Of a DNA stretch of 64,000 nt, positions 13,182 to 25,714 are shown in pieces. This stretch comes from Prosapia bicincta. Its lineage: Eukaryota > Arthropoda > Insecta > Hemiptera > Cercopidae. The DNA lies in the NCBI GenBank assembly GCA_036971475.1, contig JBAIZL010000002.1, forward strand, positions 357,418,082 through 357,482,081. The letters are read 5' to 3'. Under the pieces are notes generated by a model. That model was not told where the DNA came from. It saw only the letters and a program-made list of their open reading frames with translations, and did no database searches. How positions within the stretch are numbered: the first letter of the stretch is position 1; every line of letters starts with the position of its first letter. Position numbers and translations under genes: made by a program.

Positions 13182-13627
13182 ATACAAAGGTATGTGTAGC
13201 TGGTGAATGGAACCCCTTGTGAGAACATGTTCTGTACTCCGTAAATTATGACAGACATACACGAAGATACCAATTTAATTATGGTGGGAGAATACTAGTC
13301 CCACAGGAATTATCCATACAAAGGTATGTGTAGCTGGTGAATGGAACCCCTTGTGAGGACATGTTCTGTACTTCCTAAGTTATGACAGACATACACGAAG
13401 AGACCAATGTAATTATGGTGGGAGAATACTAGTCCAACTGGAATTATCCATACAAAGGTATGTGTAGCTGGTGAATGGAACCCCTTGTGAGAACATGTTC
13501 TGTACTTCGCTAGTTATGACAGACGTATACGAAGAGACCAATGTAATTAAGGTGGGAGAATACTAGTCCCACAGGAATTATCCATACAAAGGTATGTGTA
13601 GCTGGTGAATGGAACCCCTTGTGAGAA
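13182..13627. repeat. Thirteen-monomer-spaced duplication of 11,440-11,885
   Basis: The rare string GAAGATACCAATTT occurs at 11,521 and 13,263, exactly 1,742 bp (13 monomers) apart, and the flanking monomers agree on both sides, including TTCCTAAG, TCCAACTGG and GACGTATACG. The match ends where 11,886 reads ATGTGCTG and 13,628 reads ATGTTCTG. Confidence 0.75.
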
Positions 13628-14119
13628 CATGTTCTGTACTTCGTACGTTATGACAGACATACACGAAGAGACCAATGTAAATATGGTGGGAGAATACTTG
13701 TCCCACAGGAATTATGCATACAAAGGTATGTGTAGCTGGTGAATGGAACAACTTGTGAGAACATGTTCTGTACTTTGTAAGTTATGACAGACATACACGA
13801 AGAGACCAATGTAATTACGGTGGGAGAATACTAGTCCCACAGGAATTATCCATACAAAGGTATGTGTAGCTGGTGAATGGAACCCCTTGTGAGAACATGC
13901 TCTGTACTTCGTAAGTTATGACAGACATACACGAAGAGACCAATGTAATTATGGTGGGAGAATACTAGTCCCACAGGAATTATCCATACAAAGGTATGTG
14001 TAGCTGGTGAATGGAACCCCTTGTGAGAACATGTTCTGTACTTCGTAAGTTATGACAGACATACACGAAGAGACCAATGTAATTATGGTGGGAGAATACT
14101 AGTCCAACAAGAATTATCC

Positions 14120-14870
14120 ATACAAAGGTATGTGTAGCTGGTGAATGGAACCCCTTGTGAGAACATGTTCTGTACTCCGTAAATTATGACAGACATACAC
14201 GAAGAGACCAATGTAATTATGGTGGGAGAATACTAGTCCCTCAGGAATTATCCATGCAAAGGTATGTGTAGCTGGTGAATGGAACCCCTTGTGAGGACAT
14301 GTTCTGTACTTCGTAAGTTATGACAGACATACACGAAGAGACCAACGTAATTATGGTGGGAGAATACTAGACCCACAGGAATTATCCATACAAAGGTATG
14401 TGTAGCTGGTGAATGGAACCCCTTGTGAGAACATGTTCTGTACTTCGTAAGTTATGACAGACATACACGAAGAGACCAATGTAATTATGGTGGGAGAATA
14501 CTAGTCCCACAGGAATTATCCATACAAAGGTATGTGTAGCTGGTGAATGGAACCCCTTGTGAGAACATGTTCTGTACTCCGTAAATTATGACAGACATAC
14601 ACGAAGAGACCAATGTAATTATGGTGGGAGAATTCTAGTCCCTCAGGAATTATCCATGCAAAGGTATGTGTAGCTAGTGAATGGAACCCCTTGTGAGGAC
14701 ATGTTCTGTACTTCGTAAGTTATGACAGACATACACGAAGAGACCAACGTAATTATGGTGGGAGAATACTAGACCCACAGGAATTATGCATACAAAGGTA
14801 TGTGTAGCTGGTGAATGGAACCCTTTGTGAGAACATGTTCTGTACTTCGTAAGTTATGACAGACATACAC
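14120..14870. repeat. Copy of ~11,038-11,520 plus a three-monomer tandem step
   Basis: TCAGGAATTATCCATGCAAA at 14,241 matches 11,159 (3,082 bp, 23 monomers), and ACCAACG follows in both. The same three monomers then recur 402 bp downstream (TCAGG at 14,643, ACCAACG at ~14,743). The second step carries private changes such as GAATTCTAG and GTAGCTAGTG. Confidence 0.72.
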
Positions 14871-15854
14871 GAAGAGACTAATGTAATTATGGTGGGAGAA
14901 TACTAGTCCCACAGGAATTACCCATACAAAGGTATGTGTAGCTGGGGAATGGAACCCCTTTTGAGAACATGTTCTGTACTCCGTAAGTTATGACAGACAT
15001 ACACGAAGAGACCAATGTAATTATGGTGGGAGAATACTAGACCCACAGGAATTATCCATACAAAGGTATGTGTAGCTGGTGAATGGAACCTCTTGTGAGA
15101 ACATGTTCTGTACTCCGTAAGTTATGACAGACATATACGAAGAGACCAAAGTAATTATGGTGGGAGAATACTAGTCCCACAGGAATTATCCATACAAAGG
15201 TATGTGTAGCTGGTGAATGGAACCCCTTGTGAGAACATGTGCTGTACTTCGTAAGTTATGACAGACATACACGAAGAGACCAATGTAATTATGGTGGGAG
15301 AATACTAGACCCACAGGAATTATCCATACAAAGGTATGTGTAGCTGGTGAATGGAACCCCTTGTGAGAAAATGTTCTGTACCTCGTAAGTTATGACAGAC
15401 ATACACGAAGAGACCAATGTAATTATGGTGGGAGAATACTAGACCCACAGGAATTATCCATTCAAAGGTATGTGTAGCTGGTGAATGGAACCCCTTGTGA
15501 GAACATGTTCTGTACCTCGTAAGTTATGACAGACATACACGAAGAGACCAATGTAATTATGGTGGGAGAATACTAGTCCCACAGGAATTATCCATACAAA
15601 GGTATGTGTAGCTGGTGAATGGAACCCCTTGTGAGAACATGTTCTGTACTTCGTAAGTTATGACAGACATACACGAAGAGACCAATGTAATTATGGTGGG
15701 AGAATACTATTCCCACAGGAATTACCCATACAAAGGTATGTGTAGCTGGTGAATGGAACCCCTTGTGAGAACATGTTCTGTACTTCGTAAGTTATGACAG
15801 ACATACACGAAGAAACCAATGTAATTATGGTGGGAGATTACTAGTCCCACAGGA
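14871..15854. repeat. Ordinary divergent monomers, no clear higher order
   Basis: Seven or so monomers with scattered single-base differences (GAGACTAATG, GGAACCTCTTG, TACCTCG). I see no long duplication partner by eye and no non-satellite sequence. Confidence 0.6.
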
Positions 15855-16795
15855 ATTATCCATACAAAGGTATGTGTAGCTGGTGAATGGAACCCCTTGT
15901 GAGAACATGTTCTGTACTTCGTACGTTATGACAGACATACACGAAGAGACCAAAGTAAATATGGTGGGAGAATACTTGTCCCACAGGAATTATGCATACA
16001 AAGGTATGTGTAGCTGGTGAATAGAACCCCCTGTGAGAACATGTTCTGTACTTCGTAATTATTGACAGACATACACGAAGAAACCAATGTAATTATGGTG
16101 GGAGAATACTAGTCCCACAGGAATTATCCATATAAAGGTATGTGTAGCTGGTTAATGGAACCCCTTGTGAGAACATGTTCTGTACTCCGTAAGTTATGAC
16201 AGACATACACGAAGAGACCAATGTAATTATGGTGGGAGAATACTAGTCGCACAGGAATTATCCATACAAAGGTATGTGTAGCTGGTGAATGGAACCCCTT
16301 GTGAGAACATGTTCTGTACTTCGTAAGTCATGACAAACATAAACGAAGAGACCAATGTAATTATGGTGGGCGAATACTAGACCCACAGGAATTATCCAAC
16401 AAAAGTAGGTGTAGCTGGTGAATGGAACCCCTTGTGAGAACATGTTCTGTACTTCGTAAGTTATGACAGACATACACGAAGAGACCAATGTAATTATGGT
16501 GGGAGAATACTACACAGCCAGGAATTATCCATACAAAGGTATGTGTAGCTGGTGAATGGAACCCCTTGTGATAACATGTTCTGTACTTCGTAAGTTATGA
16601 CAGACATACACGAAGAGACCAATGTAATTATGGTGGGAGAATACTAGTAAAACAGGATTTATCCATACAAAGGTATGTGTAGCTGGTGAATGGAACCCCT
16701 TGTGAGAACATGTTCTGTACTTCGTAAGTTATGACAGACATACACGAAGAGACCAATGTAATTATGGTGGGAGAATACTAGTCCCACAGGAATTA
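15855..16795. repeat. Seven-monomer block, copy 1 (partner 3,206 bp downstream)
   Basis: Marks are ACCAAAGTAAAT (15,951 and 19,157), GTAATTATTGAC, TCGCACAGG, ACAAACATAAACG, TCCAACAAAAGTAGG and TACACAGCCA (16,511 and 19,717). All are 3,206 bp apart, with essentially no differences seen. The spacing equals 24 monomers less 10 bp, explained by the 8-bp deletion at 18,825 and single-base losses near 16,400 and 18,470. Confidence 0.85.
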
Positions 16796-17342
16796 TCCGT
16801 ACAACGGTATGTGTAGCTGGTGAAAGGAACCCCTTGTGAGAACATGTTCTGTACTCCGTAAATTATAACAGACATACACGAAGAGACCAATGTAATTATG
16901 GTGGGAGAATACTAGTCCCACAGGAATTATCCATACAAAGGTATGTGTAGCTGGTGAATGGAACCCCTTGTGGGAACATGTTCTGTACTTCGTAAGTTAT
17001 GACAGACATTTACGAAGAGACCAATGTAATTATGGTGGGAGAATACTAGTCCCACAGGAATTATCCATACATAGGTATGTGTAGCTGGTGATTGGAACCC
17101 CTTGTGAGAACATGTTCTGTACTCCATAAATTATGACAGACATACACGAAGAGACCAATGTAATTATGGTGGGAGAATACTAGTCCCACAGGAGTTATCC
17201 ATACAAAGGTATGTGTAGCTGGTGAATGGAACCCCTTGTGAGGACATGTTCTGTACTTCGTAAGTTATGACAGACATACACGAAGAGACCAATGTAATTA
17301 TGGTGGGAGAATACTAGATCCACAGGAAGTATCCATACAAAG
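16405..17342. repeat. 938-bp (7-monomer) tandem unit, copy 1
   Basis: Contains TACACAGCCA, CTAGTAAAACAGG, TTATCCGTAC and GACATTTACG, each recurring 938 bp downstream. It overlaps the previous block because the two duplications share the TACACAGCCA monomers. Confidence 0.85.
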
Positions 17343-18378
17343 GCATGTGTAGCTGGTGAATGGAACCCCTTGTGAGAACATGTTCTGTACTTCGTAAGTT
17401 ATGACAGACATACACGAAGAGACCAATGTAATTATGGTGGGAGAATACTACACAGCCAGGAATTATCCATACAAAGGTATGTGTAGCTGGTGAATGGAAC
17501 CCCTTGTGATAACATGTTCTGTACTTCGTAAGTTATGACAGACATACACGAAGAGACCAATGTAATTATGGTGGGAGAATACTAGTAAAACAGGATTTAT
17601 CCATACAAAGGTATGTGTAGCTGGTGAATGGAACCCCTTGTGAGAACATGTTCTGTACTTCGTAAGTTATGACAGACATACACGAAGAGACCAATGTAAT
17701 TATGGTGGGAGAATACTAGTCCCACAGGAATTATCCGTACAAAGGTATGTGTAGCTGGTGAAAGGAACCCCTTGTGAGAACATGTTCTGTACTCCGTAAA
17801 TTATAACAGACATACACGAAGAGACCAATGTAATTATGGTGGGAGAATACTAGTCCCACAGGAATTATCCATTCAAAGGTATGTGTAGCTGGTGAATGGA
17901 ACCCCTTGTGGGAACATGTTCTGTACTTCGTAAGTTATGACAGACATTTACGAAGAGACCAATGTAATTATGGTGGGAGAATACTAGTCCCACAGGAATT
18001 ATCCATACATAGGAATGTGTAGCTGGTGATTGGAACCCCTTGTGAGAACATGTTCTGTACTCCATAAATTATGACAGACATACACGAAGAGACCAATGTA
18101 ATTATGGTGGGAGAATACTAGTCCCACAGGAGTTATCCATACAAAGGTATGTGTAGCTGGTGAATGGAACCCCTTGTGAGGACATGTTCTGTACTTCGTA
18201 AGTTATGACAGACATACACGAAGAGACCAATTTAATTATGGTGGGAGAATACTAGACCCACAGGAATTATCCATACAAAGGCATGTGTAGCTGGTGAATG
18301 GAACCCCTTGTGAGAACATGTTCTGTACTTCGTAAGTTATGACAGACATACACGAAGAGACCAATGTAATTATGGTGG
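17343..18378. repeat. 938-bp tandem unit, copy 2
   Basis: Repeats the unit at 16,405 with few changes (CATTCAAAGG at ~17,870, GGAATGTG at ~18,012, ACCAATTTAATT near 18,226) and continues ~100 bp into a third unit before diverging at GAAAACTAG (about 18,382). Confidence 0.83.
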
Positions 18379-18711
18379 GAGAAAACTAGTCCCACAGGAA
18401 TTATTCATACAAAGCTATGTGTAGTTGGTGAATGCAACCCCTTGTGAGAACATGTTCTGTCTTCGTAAGTCATGACAGACATACTCGAAGAGACCAATGT
18501 AATTATGGTGGGAGAATACTAGACCCACAGGAATTATCCATACAAAGGTATGTGTAGCTGGTGAATGGAACCTCTTGTGAGAACATGTTCTGTACTTCGT
18601 AAGTTATGACAGACATACACGAAGAGACCAATGTAATTATGGTGGGAGAATACTAGTCTCACAGGAATTACCCATACAAAGGTACATGTAGCTGGTGAAT
18701 TTAACCCCTTT

Positions 18712-18837
18712 TGAGAACATGTTCTGTACCTCGTAAGTTATGACAGACATACACGAAGAGACCAATGTAATTATGGTGGGAGAATACTAGTCCCACAGGA
18801 ATTATGCATACAAAGGTATGTGTAGCTGAACCCCTTG
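18712..18837. repeat. First 126-bp monomer with the 8-bp deletion
   Basis: GTAGCTGAACCCC replaces GTAGCTGGTGAATGGAACCCC, an 8-bp loss at consensus ~118-125, giving a 126-bp monomer. The same deletion recurs with GCTGAA at 21,629, 29,791, 32,997, 34,731, 38,206, 39,939, 41,003, 43,273, 44,873, 49,419, 52,490, 54,492, 56,226, 58,897, 59,945 and 61,679 (17 in all). The later copies almost all carry GTCCCCCAGG in the same monomer; this one still has GTCCCACAGG, so it resembles the ancestral state of the lineage. Confidence 0.85.
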
Positions 18838-19060
18838 TGAGAACATGTTCTGTACTTCGTAAGTTATGACAGACATACACGAAGAGACCAATGTAATTAT
18901 GGTGGGAGAATACTAGTCCCACAGGAATTATCCATACAAAGGTATTTGTAGCTGGTGAGAGGAACCCCTTGTGAGAACATGTTCTGTACTCCGTAAGTTA
19001 TGACAGACATACACGAAGAGACCAATGTAATTATGGTTGGAGAATACTAGTTTCACAGGA

Positions 19061-20001
19061 TTTATCCATACAAAGGTATGTGTAGCTGGTGAATGGAACC
19101 CCTTGTGAGAACATGTTCTGTACTTCGTACGTTATGACAGACATACACGAAGAGACCAAAGTAAATATGGTGGGAGAATACTTGTCCCACAGGAATTATG
19201 CATACAAAGGTATGTGTAGCTGGTGAATAGAACCCCCTGTGAGAACATGTTCTGTACTTCGTAATTATTGACAGACATACACGAAGAAACCAATGTAATT
19301 ATGGTGGGAGAATACTAGTCCCACAGGAATTATCCATATAAAGGTATGTGTAGCTGGTTAATGGAACCCCTTGTGAGAACATGTTCTGTACTCCGTAAGT
19401 TATGACAGACATACACGAAGAGACCAATGTAATTATGGTGGGAGAATACTAGTCGCACAGGAATTATCCATACAAAGGTATGTGTAGCTGGTGAATGGAA
19501 CCCCTTGTGAGAACATGTTCTGTACTTCGTAAGTCATGACAAACATAAACGAAGAGACCAATGTAATTATGGTGGGCGAATACTAGACCCACAGGAATTA
19601 TCCAACAAAAGTAGGTGTAGCTGGTGAATGGAACCCCTTGTGAGAACATGTTCTGTACTTCGTAAGTTATGACAGACATACACGAAGAGACCAATGTAAT
19701 TATGGTGGGAGAATACTACACAGCCAGGAATTATCCATACAAAGGTATGTGTAGCTGGTGAATGGAACCCCTTGTGATAACATGTTCTGTACTTCGTAAG
19801 TTATGACAGACATACACGAAGAGACCAATGTAATTATGGTGGGAGAATACTAGTAAAACAGGATTTATCCATACAAAGGTATGTGTAGCTGGTGAATGGA
19901 ACCCCTTGTGAGAACATGTTCTGTACTTCGTAAGTTATGACAGACATACACGAAGAGACCAATGTAATTATGGTGGGAGAATACTAGTCCCACAGGAATT
20001 A
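19061..20001. repeat. Seven-monomer block, copy 2
   Basis: Partner of 15,855-16,795. The match starts just after CTAGTTTCACAGG and ends where this copy reads GGTATTTG and the other reads CGGTATGTG. Confidence 0.85.
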
Positions 20002-20439
20002 TCCATACAAAGGTATTTGTAGCTGGAGAGAGGAACCCCTTGTGAGAACATGTTCTGTACTCCGTAAGTTATGACAGACATACACGAAGAGACCAATGTA
20101 ATTATGGTTGGAGAATACTAGTTACACAGGAATTATCCATACAAAGGTATGTGTAGCTGGTGAATGGAACCCCTTGTGAGAACATGTTCTGTACCTCGTA
20201 AGTTATGACAGACATACACGAAGAGACCAATGTAAATATGGTGGGAGAATACTAGTCCCACAGGAATTATCCATACAAAGGTATGTGTAGCTGGTGAATG
20301 GAACCCCTTGTGGGAACATGTTCTGTACTTCGTAAGTTATGACAGACATACACGAAGAGACCAATGTAATTATGGTGGGAGAATACTAGTCCCACAGGAA
20401 TTATCCATACAAAGGTATGTGTAGCTGGTGAATGGAACC

Positions 20440-21930
20440 CCTTGTGGGAACATGTTCTGTACTTCGTAAGTTATGACAGACATACACGAAGAGACCAATG
20501 TAATTATGGTGGGAGAATACTAGTCTCACAGGAATTACCCATACTAAGGTACGTGTAGCTGGTGAATTTAACCCCTTTTGAGAACATGTTCTGTACTCCG
20601 TAAGGTATGACAGACATACACGAAGAGACCAATGTAATTATGGTGGGAGAATACTAGACCCACAGGAATTATCCATACAAATGTATGTGTAGCTGGTGAA
20701 TGGAACCCCTTGTGAGAACATGTTCTGTACTTCGTAAGTTATGACAGACATACACGAGAGACCAATGTAATTATGGTGGGAGAATACTAGACCCACAGGA
20801 ATTATCCATACAAAGGTATGTGTAGCTGGTGAATGGAACCCCTTGTGAGAACATGTTCTGTACCTCGTAAGTTATGACAGACATACACGAAGAGACCAAT
20901 GTAAATATGGTGGGAGAATACTAGTCCCACAGGAATTATCCATACAAAGGTATGTGTAGCTGGTGAATGGAACCCCTTGTGGGAACATGTTCTGTACTTC
21001 GTAAGTTATGACAGACATACACGAAGAGACCAATGTAATTATGGTGGGAGAATACTAGTCCCACAGGAATTATCCATACAAAGGTATGTGTAGCTGGTGA
21101 ATGGAACCCCTTGTGAGAATATGTTCTGTACTCCATAAATTATGACAGACATACACGAAGAGACCAATGTAATTATGGTGGGAGAATACTAGTCCCACAG
21201 GAATTATCCATACAAAGGTATGTGTAGCTGGTGAATGGAACCCCTTGTGAGGACATGTTCTGTACTTCGTAAGTTATGACAGACATACACGAAGAGACCA
21301 ATGTAATTATGGTGGGAGAATACTAGACCCACAGGAATTATCCATACAAAGGCATGTGTAGCTGGTGAATGGAACCCCTTGTGAGAACATGTTCTGTACT
21401 TCGTAAGTTATGACAGACATACACGAAGAGACCAATGTAATTATGGTGGGAGAAAACTAGTCCCACAGGAATTACTCATACAAAGGTACGTGTTACTGGT
21501 GAATTTAACCCCTTTTGAGAACATGTTCTGTACCTCGTAAGTTATGACAGACATACACGAAGAGACCAATGTAATTATGGTGGGAGAATACTAGTCCCCC
21601 AGGAATTATGCATACAAAGGTATGTGTAGCTGAAACCCTTGTGAGAGCATGTTCTGTACTTCGTAAGGTTTGACAGACATACACGAAGAGACCAATGTAA
21701 TTATGGTGGGAGAATACTAGTCCCACAGGAATTATCCATACAAAGGTATTTGTAGCTGGTGAGAGGAACCCCTTGTGAGAACATGTTCTGTACTCCGTAA
21801 GTTATGACAGACATACACGAAGAGACCAATGTAATTATGGTTGGAGAATACTAGTTACACAGGAGTTATCCATACAAAGGTATGTGTAGCTGGTGAATGG
21901 AACCCCTTGTGAGAACATGTTCTGTACTCC
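20440..21930. repeat. M cassette, first copy
   Basis: The recurring cassette of segment III. In order it has a GTGGGAACATG monomer, GAATATG with CTCCATAAATT, GAGGACATG, AAAGGCATG, GAAAACTAG with TACGTGTTGC and GAATTTAACCCC (here TACGTGTTAC), the 126-bp monomer, GGTATTTG with GTGAGAGG, then GGTTGGAG with GTTACACAGG. The GGGAAC monomer lies near 20,936 here. Cassette anchors recur at 29,098, 32,304, 34,038, 37,513, 40,310, 42,714, 44,448, 48,726, 51,797 and 53,799. This copy matches 28,600-30,090 at a spacing of 8,161-8,162 bp. Confidence 0.8.
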
Positions 21931-22535
21931 ATAAATTATGACAGACATACACGAAGAGACCAATGTAATTATGGTGGGAGAATACTAGTCCCACAGGAAT
22001 TATCCATACAAAGGTATGTGTAGCTGGTGAATGGAGCCCCTTGTGAGGACATGTTCTGTACTTCGTAAGTTATGACAGACATACACGAAGAGACCAATGT
22101 AATTATGGTGGGAGAATACTAGACCCACAGGAATTATCCATACAAAGGTATGTGTAGCTGGTGAATGGAACCCCTTGTGAGAACATGTTCTGTACTTCGT
22201 AAGTTATGACAGACATACACGAAGAGACCAATGTAATTATGGTGGGAGAATACTAATCCAACAGGAATTATCCATACAAAGGTATGTGTAGCTGGTGAAT
22301 GGAACCCCTTGTGAAAAAATGTTCTGTACTTCGTTAGTTATGACAGACATATACGAAGAGACCAATGTAATTATGGTGGGAGAATACTAGTCCCACAGGA
22401 ATTATCCATACAAAGGTATGTGTAGCTGGTTAATGGAACCCCTTGTGAGAACATGTTCTGTACTTCGTACGTTATGACAGACATACACGAAGAAACCAAT
22501 GTAAATATGGTGGGAGAATACTTGTCCCACAGGAA

Positions 22536-22869
22536 TTATGCATACAAAGGTATGTGTAGCTGGTGAATGGAACAACTTGTGAGAACATGTTCTGTACTTC
22601 GTAAGTTATGACGGACATACACGAAGAGACCAATGTAATTACGGTGGGAGAATACTAGTCCCACAGGAATTATCCATAAAAGGTATGTGTAGCTGGTGAA
22701 TGGAAAACCTTGTGAGAACATGCTCTGTACTTCGTAAGTTATGACAGACATACACGAAGAGACCAATGTAATTATGGTGGGAGACTACTAGTCCCACAGG
22801 AATTATCCATACAAAGGTATTTGTAGCTGGTGAGAGGAACCCCTTGTGAGAACATGTTCTGTACTCCAT
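22536..22869. repeat. P cassette, first copy (GACGGACAT marker)
   Basis: Second recurring module: CTAATCCAACAGG, GAAAAAATG, TTCGTTAG, GGTTAATGG, AATACTTGTC, GGAACAACTTG, then ATGACGGACATAC. The ACGG mark occurs at 22,611, 24,753, 27,834, 31,442, 36,382, 39,322 (GACGGCCAT variant), 47,462 and 50,668. Several copies also lose one base in AAAGGTTGTG or in CCATAAAAGG. The module shares the GGAACAACTTG and ATTACGGTGG marks with C/D monomers of segment I, which suggests it descends from them. Confidence 0.75.
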
Positions 22870-22899
22870 AAATTATGACAGACATACACGAAGAGACCA

Positions 22900-25714
22900 A
22901 TGTAATTATGGTGGGAGAATACTAGTCCCACAGGAATTATCCATACAAAGGTATGTGTAGCTGGTGAATGGAACCCCTTGTGAGGACATGTTCTGTACTT
23001 CGTAAGTTATGACAGACATACACGAAGAGACCAATGTAATTATGGTGGGAGAATACTAGACCCACAGGAATTATCCATACAAATGTATGTGTAGCTGGTG
23101 AATGGAACCCCTTGTGAGAACATGTTCTGTACTTCGTAAGTTATGACAGACATACACGAAGAGACCAATGTAATTATGGTGGGAGAATACTAGACCCGCA
23201 GGAATTATCCATACAAAGGTATGTGAAGCTGGTGAATGGAACCCCTTGTGAGAACATGTTCTGTACCTCGTAAGTTATGACAGACATACACGAAGAGACC
23301 AATGTAATTATGGTGGGAGAATACTAGTCCCACAGGAATTATCCATACAAAGGTATGTGTAGCTGGTGAATGGAACCCCTTGTGAGAACATGTTCTGTAC
23401 TCCATAAATTATGACAGACATACACGAAGAGAACAATGTAATTATGGTGGGAGAATACTAGTCCCACAGGAATTATCCATACAAAGGTATGTGTAGCTGG
23501 TGAATGGAACCCCTTGTGAGGACATGTTCTGTACTTCGTAAGTTATGACAGACATACACGAAGAGACCAATGTAATTATGGTGGGAGAATACTAGACCCA
23601 CAGGAATTATCCATACAAAGGCATGTGTAGCTGGTGAATGGAACCCCTTGTGAGAACATGTTCTGTACTTCGTAAGTTATGACAGACATACACGAAGAGA
23701 CCAATGTAATTATGGTGGGAGAAAACTAGTCCCACAGGAATTATCCATACAAAGCTATGTGTAGTTGGTGAATGCAACCCCTTGTGAGAACATGTTCTGT
23801 ACTTCGTAAGTCATGACAGACATACACGAAGAGACCAATGTAATTATGGTGGGAGAATACTAGTCCCACAGGAATTATCCATACAAAGGTATGTGTAGCT
23901 GATGAATGGAACCCCTTGTGAGAACATGTTCTGTACTTCGTAAGTTATGACAGACATACACGAAGAGACCAATGTAAATATGGTGGGAGAATACTTGTCC
24001 CACAGGAATTATGCATACAAAGGTATGTGTAGCTGGTGAATGGAACCCCTTGTGAGAACATGTTCTGTACTTCGTAAATTATGACAGACATACACGAAGA
24101 GACCAAGGTAATTATGGTGGGAGAATACTAGTCCCAAAGGACTTATCCATACAAAGGTATGTGTAGCTGGTGAATGGAACCCCTTGTGAGGACATGTTCT
24201 GTACTTCGTAAGTTATGACAGACATACACGAAGAGACCAATGTAATTATGGTGGGAGAATACTAGACCCACAGGAATTATCCATACAAAGGTATGTGTAG
24301 CTGGTGAATGGAACCCCTTGTGAGAACATGTTCTGTACTTCGTAAGTTATGACAGACATACACGAAGAGACCAATGTAATTATGGTGGGAGAATACTAAT
24401 CCAACAGGAATTATCCATACAAAGGTATGTGTAGCTGGTGAATGGAACCCCTTGTGAAAAAATGTTCTGTACTTCGTTAGTTATGACAGACATATACGAA
24501 GAGACCAATGTAATTATGGTGGGAGAATACTAGTCCCACAGGAATTATCCATACAAAGGTATGTGTAGCTGGTTAATGGAACCCCTTGTGAGAACATGTT
24601 CTGTACTTCGTACGTTATGACAGACATACACGAAGAAACCAATGTAAATATGGTGGGAGAATACTTGTCTCACAGGAATTATGCATACAAAGGTTGTGTA
24701 GCTGGTGAATGGAACAACTTGTGAGAACATGTTCTGTACTTCGTAAGTTATGACGGACATACACGAAGAGACCAATGTAATTACGGTGGGAGAATACTAG
24801 TCCCACAGGAATTATCCATACAAAGGTATGTGTAGCTGGTGAATGGAGCCCCTTGTGAGGACATGTTCTGTACTTCGTAAGTTATGACAGACATACACGA
24901 AGAGACCAATGTAATTATGGTGGGAGAATACTAGACCCACAGGAATTATCCATACAAGGCTATGTGTAGTTGGTGAATGCAACCCCTTGTGAGAACATGT
25001 TCTGTACCTCGTAAGTTATGACAGACATACACGAAGAGACCAATGTAATTATGGTGTGAGAATACTAGTCTCTCAGGAATTACCCATACAAAGGTACGTG
25101 TAGCTGGTGATTTTAACCCCTTTTGAGAACATGTTCCGTACTCCGTAAGTTATGACAGACATACACGAAGAGACCAATGTAATTATGGTGGGAGAATACT
25201 AGACCCACAGGAATTATCCATACAAAGGTATGTGTAGCTGGTGAATGGAACCCCTTGTGAGAACATGTTCTGTACTTCGTAAGTTATGACAGACATACAC
25301 GAAGAGACCAATGTAATTATGGTGGGAGAATACTAGACCCACAGGAATTATCCATACAAATGTATGTGTAGCTGGTGAATGGAACCCCTTGTGAGAACAT
25401 GTTCTGTACTTCGTAAGTTATGACAGACATACACGAAGAGACCAATGTAATTATGGTGGGAGAATACTAGACCCACAGGAATTATCCATACAAAGGTATG
25501 TGTAGCTGGTGAATGGAACCCCTTGTGAGAACATGTTCTGTACCTCGTAAGTTATGACAGACATACACGAAGAGACCAATGTAAATATGGTGGGAGAATA
25601 CTAGTCCCACAGGAATTATCCATACAAAGGTATGTGTAGCTGGTGAATGGAACCCCTTGTGGGAACATGTTCTGTACTTCGTAAGTTATGACAGACATAC
25701 ACGAAGAGACCAAT
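22900..25714. repeat. Indel-bearing HOR (~2.8-3.1 kb), unit 1
   Basis: Much of this block matches the next one, with the spacing stepping up by whole monomers: 2,813 bp at GACCCGCAGG (23,193 and 26,006), 2,947 bp further on, then 3,081 bp at ACGG (24,753 and 27,834). The two steps are exactly 134 bp each, so the downstream unit gained (or this one lost) two separate single monomers. The last part (about 24,960-25,714) holds other satellite monomers. Confidence 0.75.
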
